Source: Bacteroidota bacterium
Lineage (GTDB): Bacteria > Bacteroidota > Bacteroidia > Bacteroidales > F082
DNA length: 16,285 bases
Assembly: GCA_023396415.1 (NCBI GenBank)
Contig: JAEWWJ010000007.1
Coordinates: 1-16,285 of the forward strand
Direction: 5' to 3'
Shown here: positions 1 to 8,162 of the stretch, piece after piece
Position numbering within the stretch: position 1 is the stretch's first letter
Layout: each line of letters opens with the position of its first letter
Notes under the pieces: generated by a model
The model's database searches: none
Seen by the model: the letters and a program-made list of their open reading frames with translations, nothing else
What the model was told of the DNA's origin: nothing
Position numbers and translations under genes: made by a program

Positions 1-3000
1 AATTACGACAACGAAAACGTTGGAACCAACAAACAAATCACTGTGGTTTATACGATAGCAGGTTCAGAATCTGCCAACTATCTCAAGCCGATAGACTTTG
101 TTGTAACCACCGGCGAAATCATCGCCAAGGAGCTTACAGTCAGCAATGTAGTAGCCCACGACAAAGTCTATGATGGCAATACAATAGCTATCCTTACCGG
201 TGCCACTTTGGTTGGCGTTCAAGGTAGCGATGTGATTACTTTGACCAATTTAAACGGCACTTTTGCACAGTCAGAGGCAGGGAATAGCATTTCTATCACT
301 ACAAATTATGGCCTTCAAGGCGCAGCATCGGCCAACTATTACCTTACACAGCCCACCGGCCTGAGCGCCAACATCACCAAAGCCGTGTTGACTGTTACCG
401 CCGATTCCAAAAGCAAGATCTATGGCGAGCTCAACCCTGAGCTTACGTTTTATTATAGCAATTGGGCAGCCGGCGTTGAAGAAATCAATATCGAGCCAAC
501 CCTTTCCACTGCTATTGACGCGTCAAGTCCTGCAGGCTTTTATCCGGCATCCATCATGCCTTCCGGCGGCACCGACAACAACTACACCTTCAACTATGTA
601 GCCGGCGATTTCACCATCACGCCGGCAGCCCTTTTGGTGGCCGCGGATGACAAAAGCATGAAATACGGTGAATCCCTACCTGTTTTTTCAGCCACTTATT
701 ATGGCTTGAAAAATGGCGCTACCGCACCTGCTGTACTTCCAAGCTTTACGACAACGGCCACAACAGCAAGTCCGACAGGGACTTATCCGATTGAAGCCTT
801 TGGTGCCTCCGATCCCAACTACACGATGACCTATTCCGCGGGAACACTCACCATCGAAAAGAACCTGTTGGTCGTAACTGCCATTGAAAAAGCAAAAGAC
901 TACGACGGACAAACCTTCACCGGTTTTGATGTAAGTTATGCCGGCTTTAAGAATGGCGACGGTCCAGAGCAACTCAGCGGAAGCTTGAGCTACGGCGCAG
1001 CTTCTACTGCCATCAATGCTGGAAATTATGCCATAGAACCCGGCGGACTTTCAAGCAATAATTACACCATACAATACGTGAATGGACAGCTTAACATCAC
1101 CAAAGTAGGTTTATTGCTTGTTGCCGATGAGCAAAGCCGTTGCGAAGGCCAGCCCAACCCGAACTTTAGCTATACCATCACCGGCTTTGTCAATGGCGAA
1201 ACAGCAGCCGTTCTTGATGAGCTTCCCGTTGGACAAACCACTGCCACCATCAATAGCAGTCCGGGATTGTACCTGATCACTTTCACAGGTGGAACCGACA
1301 ATAATTACAACATCTATTACACCGATTCCTACCTCACTGTTACAGCCAATCCACTTGTTTTTGCCGGAAATGACGCCACCATCTGTGCGACAGATGTATT
1401 TATTTTATCAGATGCAAGCATATTTGGTTCAGATAGTTACATTTGGACAACCTCTGGTGATGGACTTTTCGACAATGCCCAAGCCTTGCATCCGACCTAT
1501 ACCCCCGGCAACAACGACAGAGCAAGCGGAAGCGTGACCCTTAGCCTACTTTCTACCCAAGCCGACCTTTGTCAGGTGATGGATCAGATGCAACTGACTC
1601 TTACACCTATGGTCGAAGCTTCGGTAAGCATCACCGCCTCCGCCACTGAACTTTGTTTTGGCAGCCCGATTGTGTTTTACGCCAACGCACAAAACGCTGG
1701 AACAGCACCTACCTATCAATGGATGGTCAACGGCAGCCCTGTTGGCAACAACAGTGTAGGATTCAGCTATTCTCCTGTCGATAACGACGAGATACAAGTG
1801 CAGTTGACTTCCAATGCAAGCTGTGTATCACAAGCAGTTGTCAGCTCCAATACATTGGTAATGAACGTTACTACACCACAAGTTACCGCCACTTCCCATC
1901 CTGCCAACGCCGGACAAGCCAGCGTAAGCGGGACAATTGCCATTGGATCAACACTTACATTTGAAGCCATCGCCAACAGTGGATACCAGTTTGCTTATTG
2001 GAGCAACCAATTGGGGCAAGTGCTCAGCACCAATGCTAACTTTACACTTCAGTTGCAAGGATGTTCGCTCCAAGCTACGGCTCATTTTGTGCCTGGCAGC
2101 AGTCTTTTGGGACAGTTGCGATACTTCAATCCCATAGAAACGCCCATGCCCGTTGGACAAGGAGGTGCCCAGTTTATGTTGCAGCTTTGGCGTAACGGAC
2201 AAGCTGTTTCGGCTCCACAGCCGGTGGACGCAATGGCTGAGTTTAATTTCCCGGCCATCGCAACCGGCCAAGGCTACCAACTCAAACTTTGGGAACAAGC
2301 CGCCAACAACAGCCTTGGCAACACCTGGATGTGGAACAACTGGGGTGGCGTTACCGCCCTCGACGGTTTGGTGATCAATTATATGAGCATCAACAATCCA
2401 GTTGTGGCTGCATTTCCTTGGGTACAGCCCACGGCACAAGCTGTTTATACGCCTTATTTCCAACAAGTGGCCGACCTCAACAACAGCAACACTATCACCG
2501 CTTTGGATGCTTTGATCAGCTCTTTCCGCATCACCGGAACTCCCGGAACGATGCCTTTCCCCGGTGGCAGACACAACTTCCTGCTGTCGGCTGAGTATGT
2601 GGCCAACGCGACAAGTAAAACCTATCCGCAAGCACCCGTCAAGCTCTTCACCACAAGTGGAACCTACCAAGCCGAAGCTCCTGCCGATGAACTGGTGTAT
2701 AGCCTCGATTTGGATGCCATTCAGCTGGGCGACAACCGGATGAACATCTACTTTGTGGCGGCAGGCGACCTCAATGCCTCTTATATCCCCGGCAGCCAGC
2801 TCAGACAGCAAGCCAGCTTGGTGTATGAAGGCAAACTGATCGTACCGCCGACCCATGAAATAGAGATTCCTGTTTTTGTCAGCAATGAAATGGAAATAGG
2901 TGCCATGACCTTGGGTCTGAGTTACAACCCAGAGCTGATGCGCGTAATAGAAGTCACAGGTAGTGGTGTATATCATGTTGATCCACAACAAGGAACCATC

Positions 3001-3489
3001 AAAGCCGTTTGGATGGATGTAAGAGGCAAGACGCTCACACCAACAACTCCCGTCATCACGATCAAGGCCGAAGTATTGGCAGCAGACGATAGGCATCCAA
3101 TCACAATAGAGCTTTTGCCCGAGACCGAGTTTGGTAACCTTGCTGCCCGGCCCATTGCCGATGTGGTGTTGAAAACCCCTACTTTGGTGCAGGATATCGC
3201 TACCACCGGTGAACTTGAAATCATCCACAAAGCTTGGCCTAACCCCTTTAAATCCAACACTGTTTTAAGTTATCTGCTTCCTGAAAGTGGCAAAACCACA
3301 GTGAAGATTTTCAATCAATATGGTCAGTTGGTACAACAAGAAAGCCCGATGGTGAAAACCGCCGGCAGCTACCGGTTGGACATCTTCAGCACCGAACTCC
3401 ATAACAGTGGTGCTTTCTATTATGAAATCATCTTAGAAGGCCACTTAAAAACCTATCGCGCCAATGGCAAGTTGGTTTTGATTCGTTAA
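1..3489 (+). CDS. Large secreted multidomain protein (YDG/MBG repeats, T9SS sorting domain), 5'-partial
   Basis: The frame is open to base 1, so the signal peptide and more N-terminal modules lie outside the window; 1162 residues are visible. Counting from the Val codon at 43: a YDG-type module with KVYDGNT near residue 41; four MBG-type repeats of about 80 residues (roughly 115-195, 196-273, 275-354, 356-435), each with a YG/YDG-like start and an NNY(T/N) core; two Ig/PKD-like modules (437-611); an InlB-like repeat with GYQFAYW (612-685); dockerin-like loops with TALDGL and DLNNSNTITALDAL (768-830); a cohesin-like beta domain (about 935-1047); and a C-terminal sorting domain from AWPNPF at 1064 to the end. 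The last domain is known to direct export by the type IX system and attachment to the cell surface. I infer a cell-surface adhesin or scaffold. No enzyme domain is visible. A strong terminator follows. Confidence 0.88.
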   Translation, partial: NYDNENVGTNKQITVVYTIAGSESANYLKPIDFVVTTGEIIAKELTVSNVVAHDKVYDGNTIAILTGATLVGVQGSDVITLTNLNGTFAQSEAGNSISITTNYGLQGAASANYYLTQPTGLSANITKAVLTVTADSKSKIYGELNPELTFYYSNWAAGVEEINIEPTLSTAIDASSPAGFYPASIMPSGGTDNNYTFNYVAGDFTITPAALLVAADDKSMKYGESLPVFSATYYGLKNGATAPAVLPSFTTTATTASPTGTYPIEAFGASDPNYTMTYSAGTLTIEKNLLVVTAIEKAKDYDGQTFTGFDVSYAGFKNGDGPEQLSGSLSYGAASTAINAGNYAIEPGGLSSNNYTIQYVNGQLNITKVGLLLVADEQSRCEGQPNPNFSYTITGFVNGETAAVLDELPVGQTTATINSSPGLYLITFTGGTDNNYNIYYTDSYLTVTANPLVFAGNDATICATDVFILSDASIFGSDSYIWTTSGDGLFDNAQALHPTYTPGNNDRASGSVTLSLLSTQADLCQVMDQMQLTLTPMVEASVSITASATELCFGSPIVFYANAQNAGTAPTYQWMVNGSPVGNNSVGFSYSPVDNDEIQVQLTSNASCVSQAVVSSNTLVMNVTTPQVTATSHPANAGQASVSGTIAIGSTLTFEAIANSGYQFAYWSNQLGQVLSTNANFTLQLQGCSLQATAHFVPGSSLLGQLRYFNPIETPMPVGQGGAQFMLQLWRNGQAVSAPQPVDAMAEFNFPAIATGQGYQLKLWEQAANNSLGNTWMWNNWGGVTALDGLVINYMSINNPVVAAFPWVQPTAQAVYTPYFQQVADLNNSNTITALDALISSFRITGTPGTMPFPGGRHNFLLSAEYVANATSKTYPQAPVKLFTTSGTYQAEAPADELVYSLDLDAIQLGDNRMNIYFVAAGDLNASYIPGSQLRQQASLVYEGKLIVPPTHEIEIPVFVSNEMEIGAMTLGLSYNPELMRVIEVTGSGVYHVDPQQGTIKAVWMDVRGKTLTPTTPVITIKAEVLAADDRHPITIELLPETEFGNLAARPIADVVLKTPTLVQDIATTGELEIIHKAWPNPFKSNTVLSYLLPESGKTTVKIFNQYGQLVQQESPMVKTAGSYRLDIFSTELHNSGAFYYEIILEGHLKTYRANGKLVLIR

Positions 3490-3511
3490 GTCGTTAGTAT
3501 TTGGTAAATAC

Positions 3512-3555
3512 AAAAAAACTTCCCGTTTTCAATCGAAAACGGGAAGTTTTTTTTT
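3512..3555. terminator. Bidirectional rho-independent terminator
   Basis: A 19-bp perfect stem (3512-3530 with 3535-3553) closes a 4-nt AATC loop. The GC part is CTTCCCG/CGGGAAG, flanked by an A-tract on the left and nine T on the right. It sits 22 bases after the stop of the secreted protein and about 70 bases after the katG stop on the other strand, so it can end both convergent transcripts. Confidence 0.93.
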
Positions 3556-3627
3556 GTTTTAGAAACTTTCTTATCTCGGTAGGAATCGTTTCGTATTTCG
3601 CAATGCCGGCGCAAATTGTAACCAGAT

Positions 3628-5805
3628 TTATTTGTTCAAATCAAAACGATCGGCGTTCATCACTTTTGTCCATGCTTTTACGAAGTCGTGAACAAATTTT
3701 TCTTTGCTGTCGTCTTGGGCGTACACCTCGGAATAGGAGCGAAGAATTGAATTAGAGCCAAAAACCAAATCAACGCGTGTGGCAGTCCATTTTGTTGCTC
3801 CGGTTTTTCTGTCAATGATGTGGTATAAATCCTCAGAAACCGGTTTCCATGTGTATTTCATATCGGTAATATGGATAAAAAAGTCGTTAGTGAGTACGCC
3901 TTCTTTATCAGTGAAAACACCATGTTTTGTTCCGTTATAATTTGTGCTTAGAACACGCATCCCACCAATCAAAACTGTCATTTCGGGAGCGGTAAGTCCC
4001 ATAAGATGTGTCCTGTCAAGCAGTAGTTCTTCGGGTTTTACGGCATAGTCTTTTTTTAGATAGTTCCTAAAACCGTCGTGAATGGGCTCAAGCACATCGA
4101 ATGATTCTTTGTCGGTCATTTCTTCTGTTGCATCGCCGCGTCCTGCATGAAAAGGAACTTTGATTTTTACGCCTGCTTCCTGTGCTGCTTTTTCAATGGC
4201 GGCGCTACCTCCTAAAACGATGAGGTCTGCAATACTGACTTTCTTTGATAAACCGGCTTGTATCTCTGTCAGTTTATTCAATACTTTTTCCAAACGTGCA
4301 GGTTCATTGCCTTCCCAATCTTTTTGGGGTGCAAGTCTAATTCTTGCTCCATTTGCCCCACCTCTATAGTCCGAGCAGCGGAATGTTCTCGCGCTGTCCC
4401 ACGCTGTATTGATCAATTCAGTTTGTGTAAGGCCGCTGCGAAGAAGTTTTATTTTTAGTTCTTCAATTTCAGCATCTGAGAGCGTGTAATCAACAGCAGG
4501 AATGGGATCTTGCCAAACCAATACTTCTTTGGGAGCATCGGCGCCCAAATAACGGCTTTGTGGACCTAAATCGCGGTGTGTTAATTTAAACCATGCCCTA
4601 GCGAAAACATCTTCAAAATATGCCGGATCTTTGTAAAAACGGTCTGAAATTTTTCTGTATTCCGGATCCATTTTCATGGCCATGTCGGCATCGGTCATGA
4701 TCGGGTTTCGACGAACGCCTGGTATATGCGCGTCGAATGGTTTGTCTTCTTCTTTGATGTGAACCGGTTCCCACTGCCAAGCACCGGCCGGACTTTTTTT
4801 CAATTCCCATTCGTGATTGAGCAACAAATGGAAATAGGTATGGTTCCAACGGTCGGGTGTGGTTGTCCATGCACCTTCAAGGCCGCTTGTTACCGTATCT
4901 TCTGCATTTCCTTTCTTTTCAGGATTTATCCAACCCAATCCTTGCTCATGAAAATCAGCTTCTTCGGGGCTAAGTCCTAATTTCGAAGCGTCTCCGTTGC
5001 CATGTGTTTTGCCAACGGTATGTCCGCCAGCCGTCAAAGCAACGGTTTCTTCATCGTTCATGGCCATGCGCTTGAAGGTTGTTCTTACGTCTTGGGCGGT
5101 TCTCAAAGGGTCAGGATTTCCATCAACGCCTTCCGGGTTCACATAAATCAATCCCATTTGAACGGCAGCCAATGGGTTATCAAGCGATTCGCTGTTGGAG
5201 TGATCTGAATACCGTGATTTGCCGAGCCATTCTTTTTCCGTACCCCAGTTGATGTCTTTTTCCGGATGCCAAATGTCTTCTCGTCCACCTGCAAAGCCAA
5301 ATGTTTTGAATCCCATGGATTCATAGGCCATATTGCCGGCTAAAATAAATAAATCGGCCCATGAAAGTTTGTTGCCGTATTTTTTCTTGATTGGCCATAA
5401 TAGTCTTCTTGCTTTGTCCAAGTTGGCGTTATCAGGCCAACTGCTGATGGGCGCAAAGCGTTGATTTCCAGTATTGCTGCCACCTCGTCCGTCGGAAATC
5501 CTGTAGGTTCCTGCTGAGTGCCAAGCCATGCGAATCATTAAACCACCGTAATGACCCCAATCGGCAGGCCACCAGTCTTGGCTGTCGGTCATCAAGGCTT
5601 TTAAATCGTTTTTAACGGCTTCTAAGTCAAGCTTTTTAAACTCTTCTCTGTAGTTGAAGTTCGGCCCAAGCGGATTGGTTTTGGTGTCATGTTGGTGTAA
5701 AATATCCAAATTGAGTGCTTTTGGCCACCAGCCCGTCACCGAACTGCCGGCATCTGTGTTGGCGCCGTGCATGATAGGGCATTTTCCTTTTTTTTGATTT
5801 TCCAT
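3628..5805 (-). CDS. katG: Catalase-peroxidase KatG
   Basis: A 725-residue bifunctional haem catalase-peroxidase that destroys hydrogen peroxide in the cytoplasm; length is normal for the family and there is no signal peptide. The N-terminal peroxidase half holds the distal triad Arg92, Trp95, His96 (MIRMAWHSAGTYR), Tyr221 (LIYVNP) and Met247 (RMAMND), which with Trp95 make the Met-Tyr-Trp crosslink needed for catalase activity; the 26-residue Tyr-Met spacing equals that of the Mycobacterium enzyme. The proximal haem ligand is His262 (GGHTVGKTHG), with the proximal Trp near 320 (TPDRW). RYLG near residue 430 carries the conserved mobile Arg. The C-terminal half is the usual degenerate peroxidase copy. 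It starts 11 bases after the perR stop, so the two are one operon and katG should be under PerR control. Confidence 0.97.
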   Translation of the reverse strand: MENQKKGKCPIMHGANTDAGSSVTGWWPKALNLDILHQHDTKTNPLGPNFNYREEFKKLDLEAVKNDLKALMTDSQDWWPADWGHYGGLMIRMAWHSAGTYRISDGRGGSNTGNQRFAPISSWPDNANLDKARRLLWPIKKKYGNKLSWADLFILAGNMAYESMGFKTFGFAGGREDIWHPEKDINWGTEKEWLGKSRYSDHSNSESLDNPLAAVQMGLIYVNPEGVDGNPDPLRTAQDVRTTFKRMAMNDEETVALTAGGHTVGKTHGNGDASKLGLSPEEADFHEQGLGWINPEKKGNAEDTVTSGLEGAWTTTPDRWNHTYFHLLLNHEWELKKSPAGAWQWEPVHIKEEDKPFDAHIPGVRRNPIMTDADMAMKMDPEYRKISDRFYKDPAYFEDVFARAWFKLTHRDLGPQSRYLGADAPKEVLVWQDPIPAVDYTLSDAEIEELKIKLLRSGLTQTELINTAWDSARTFRCSDYRGGANGARIRLAPQKDWEGNEPARLEKVLNKLTEIQAGLSKKVSIADLIVLGGSAAIEKAAQEAGVKIKVPFHAGRGDATEEMTDKESFDVLEPIHDGFRNYLKKDYAVKPEELLLDRTHLMGLTAPEMTVLIGGMRVLSTNYNGTKHGVFTDKEGVLTNDFFIHITDMKYTWKPVSEDLYHIIDRKTGATKWTATRVDLVFGSNSILRSYSEVYAQDDSKEKFVHDFVKAWTKVMNADRFDLNK

Positions 5806-5816
5806 GTGATTTTTAG

Positions 5817-6236
5817 TTATGTGTGATTAAATTCTCCGGTTATTTGAAGCGTTATGTTCTTTATCGTAAAGCTTTTTATCTCTTTTTTCTCAAAATATTC
5901 ATTGACAATGCGATCCAAATTTGGGTCGGTAAAATCTTCTATTCGCTTGGTTGCGGTGCAGTATAAATGGTGATGTTGATGCAAAATAGCATCGTATCGC
6001 ATGGTGTCGGTATCGTTTTTAACTTTGTTCAGAAGCCCATTTTCAACAAGTGAATGGAGCACCTTATACACCGTTCCTACTGAGATGTTTGGGTGATTGA
6101 TTTTGATATAATCAATGATATTTTCGGCAGTAGGGTGATTCTTGAGCGCTACAACAGCTTCAAAAATAGCTATGCGCTGTGGCGTAACTTTTAAGCCTGC
6201 TTCTTTAAGCTTCTCTCGAAATTGATCTGATTTCAT
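5817..6236 (-). CDS. perR: Fur-family peroxide regulator, PerR-type
   Basis: A 139-residue Fur-family repressor. The N-terminal winged helix spans about 1-80 (VTPQRIAIFEAV, then ISVGTVYKVLHSL as recognition helix) and the C-terminal part is the dimerisation and metal domain. Aligned by eye to Bacillus PerR, all five regulatory metal ligands are present: His34, Asp82, His88, His90 and Asp101. Asp at the last position is the PerR rather than Fur choice and is linked to iron-dependent peroxide sensing. The structural zinc site is degraded: only Cys93 remains (YCTAT in place of CxxC) and the C-terminal CxxC is absent. It is first gene of a perR-katG operon, and its promoter carries a palindromic box. 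Function as peroxide-responsive repressor of katG is inferred from residues and context; Fur would be the alternative. Confidence 0.88.
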   Translation of the reverse strand: MKSDQFREKLKEAGLKVTPQRIAIFEAVVALKNHPTAENIIDYIKINHPNISVGTVYKVLHSLVENGLLNKVKNDTDTMRYDAILHQHHHLYCTATKRIEDFTDPNLDRIVNEYFEKKEIKSFTIKNITLQITGEFNHT

Positions 6237-6259
6237 TGCAGTAGTTAATAATTATTCGG

Positions 6260-6293
6260 CAAAGATAATCATTATCCGTTAGTAATAAAGCAA
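6260..6293 (-). promoter_or_regulatory. perR-katG promoter with overlapping PerR/Fur box
   Basis: On the minus strand TATCTTTG (6260-6267) matches the Bacteroidota -7 consensus TAnnTTTG exactly, with a TTG (6291-6293) 23 bases upstream as candidate -33 element. A perfect 6-1-6 palindrome GATAATcATTATC (6264-6276) overlaps the -7 element and lies 28 bases before the perR start. Its sequence resembles Fur/PerR boxes. A repressor bound here would block the polymerase, which fits negative autoregulation of perR and co-regulation of katG. Confidence 0.75.
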
Positions 6294-6482
6294 TTTTAGA
6301 CTTTGTAACGTTTTTTTTTAAGATGTGATGCTCCTTTGATTTTACTTCAATTAAGGATCTTCATCCATTTATTGAGTGACCATTTTTTGTAGGCGATATC
6401 TAATGGGCATGTCATAAAAGAAACTATTTCAAGGCCGTGGAAAATTTATTCCGGTGATGAGATCGTAGGTCGTTTTTAAAAA

Positions 6483-7958
6483 TTATTCGGCCATTGATTT
6501 GAATAATCCAAAGTTGGAAATAGCAGCAGTATTGTTGGCTTGAACAATGGTTAACCTAACTTTATTCGTTTTGACCGCGGCAATGCTAAGCAGCCTTTTG
6601 TAGCCAATGGTAGTTCCTTCAAAAACTGATTTCCAACCCGTTATATCCATTACTTCAACTTTGAATTGGCTGATGCGTTGTCCATATTTCACAGGTTCTT
6701 GAAGGAGTATTCTGTCAAATTCGATGGTGTCAGCCAGATCTATGATGAGCTCCGACGGGAAAATAGAATCGTCGGTTGCCCAATAGCTATCGTTGCTTTG
6801 ATCCACGGCATTTTCGGGTGCAAACTTTTGATGATTCAAACGATGATTGTTTGCGGTGATGGCTTTTCCCTTAGCCAAATCAACGGTGTAGGTTTTATCC
6901 AAAATCTTTTTAAACTGCTGAAGCGATTGAACATCATTTTCATGTATCAAACCTCTTTGATCGGGTGGGAGATTCAGGAGCAACACAGAATTTCTCCCTA
7001 CCGATTGGTGATAAATATCCATTAATTCCTTCGGTGTTTTCACAAGATGATCTTCGTTTTGATGGTAAAACCATCCCGGACGGATGGACACATCACATTG
7101 CCCGACTACCCAACTTTTCCCTTCAGCATCGCCGCTGTTTAAATATTTTTGGTCAGCCCCACCTATGGTTAAGCTATCTGTTGTTATCGTTGACCAAAAC
7201 GTAAAACCGGCAATTCCTTTTTCATTTCCAATCCAATGCACATCGGGACCGACATCCGAAAAGATTTTGATATTGGGTTGCAAGGCGTAGGCCAAAGAAA
7301 AAATCTCATCCCACCCATAATAAGTTGCTGAGTGGATGGTGCGCGTTTCATTGGCGCCTCCGTAAAAACCATCGCCTCCATTGGCTCCATCGAACCAAAT
7401 TTCGTTGATTTCACCATATTGTGTCAGTAACTCTTGTATTTGATTTTTGTAATACAAAATATATGCTTGGTTGCCATAGTCGTTATGATTTCTATCCCAT
7501 GGCGACAAATACAAGCCCACTTGTAAATCATGTTTGCGGCAGGCGGCAACAAATTCACCAACAATATCTCCATTTCCACTTTTGTATGGACTGTTTTTAA
7601 TGCTGTGTTCAGTGTATTTACTCGGCCATAAACAAAAACCATCGTGGTGTTTTGCTGTAAGTATTAATTGTTTCATACCACCGGCTTTGGCAACCTTCAC
7701 CCACTGTTCAACATCGAGTTCACTTGGATTGAACAACTCCGGACTTTCGTTGCCGAACCCCCATTCTTTATTGGTAAAGGTGTTGATTGAGAAATGGATA
7801 AAACCAATGAACTCCATTTGTTGGTATGAAAGTAGTTTTTCTGAAGGCACAACTCCATTCGGATCAATGTCGGGCGGTGTTTGCTCTTTTCGATTGCATT
7901 GCGTAAGGGCAATAATGACGAATAGCATGGCGGAAATTTTGATCGAGAGATCTTTCAT
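6483..7958 (-). CDS. Alpha-L-fucosidase, GH29, lipoprotein
   Basis: A 491-residue glycoside hydrolase family 29 enzyme that releases alpha-linked L-fucose from glycans. The N-terminus is a hydrophobic signal peptide with a possible lipobox ending in Cys21 (ALTQC; Gln at -1 is unusual), so it is probably membrane-anchored in the periplasm or on the surface. The (beta/alpha)8 catalytic domain covers about 40-340, with HHDGF (104-108), SPWDR (152-156), the nucleophile Asp190 in IWFDGANG and a likely acid/base Glu246 in GNEKG. The C-terminal part (about 355-491) looks like an F5/8 type C (CBM32-like) sugar-binding domain (ENAVDQSNDSYW, SELIIDL). Overall it resembles the 1,3/1,4-specific subfamily B. 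Residue 287 in GQCDVSIRPGW is Gln where I expect Glu. No SusC/SusD genes are adjacent. Specificity is inferred. Confidence 0.9.
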   Translation of the reverse strand: MKDLSIKISAMLFVIIALTQCNRKEQTPPDIDPNGVVPSEKLLSYQQMEFIGFIHFSINTFTNKEWGFGNESPELFNPSELDVEQWVKVAKAGGMKQLILTAKHHDGFCLWPSKYTEHSIKNSPYKSGNGDIVGEFVAACRKHDLQVGLYLSPWDRNHNDYGNQAYILYYKNQIQELLTQYGEINEIWFDGANGGDGFYGGANETRTIHSATYYGWDEIFSLAYALQPNIKIFSDVGPDVHWIGNEKGIAGFTFWSTITTDSLTIGGADQKYLNSGDAEGKSWVVGQCDVSIRPGWFYHQNEDHLVKTPKELMDIYHQSVGRNSVLLLNLPPDQRGLIHENDVQSLQQFKKILDKTYTVDLAKGKAITANNHRLNHQKFAPENAVDQSNDSYWATDDSIFPSELIIDLADTIEFDRILLQEPVKYGQRISQFKVEVMDITGWKSVFEGTTIGYKRLLSIAAVKTNKVRLTIVQANNTAAISNFGLFKSMAE

Positions 7959-8012
7959 TTGCGAATTTTTTATCGGTTTTCAAGGGTTTGATTTTTGACG
8001 ATGATGTTCTTT

Positions 8013-8042
8013 CAAAGGTCGTAAAATAGTTGGTATAATCAA
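8013..8042 (-). promoter_or_regulatory. Candidate promoter of the fucosidase gene
   Basis: On the minus strand GACCTTTG (8013-8020) matches the Bacteroidota -7 element TAnnTTTG with one mismatch, and a TTG (8040-8042) lies 19 bases upstream. It is 55 bases ahead of the fucosidase start. A weak call. Confidence 0.35.
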
Positions 8043-8134
8043 GATTTTTGTTCAGTTTTTCGAGGATCTCCATCATCCCTTAACTTTATTTGATTCCCAA
8101 TGTCCGATTCACTTCTCAAGTCAGGTTGTCTTGC

Positions 8135-8142
8135 TATCTTTG
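8135..8142 (+). promoter_or_regulatory. -7 promoter element of ilvA
   Basis: TATCTTTG matches the Bacteroidota -7 consensus TAnnTTTG exactly, 20 bases ahead of the ilvA start codon, giving a very short leader. No clear -33 TTTG is seen at the right distance. No attenuator or leader peptide fits in the space. Confidence 0.6.
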
Positions 8143-8162
8143 TAGCTTAAAATAAACTTATC

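Noticed and set aside
1948..3228. A 426-codon minus-strand open frame opposite the secreted protein gene
   Set aside because: It lies wholly opposite a frame with clear domains and a sorting signal, and its translation is rich in His and Cys with no domain pattern; a shadow of codon bias.
6237..6482. Hidden small gene or RNA between perR and the fucosidase gene
   Set aside because: Apart from the perR promoter and box I see no frame, hairpin or T-tract of note; the rest is plain AT-rich spacer.
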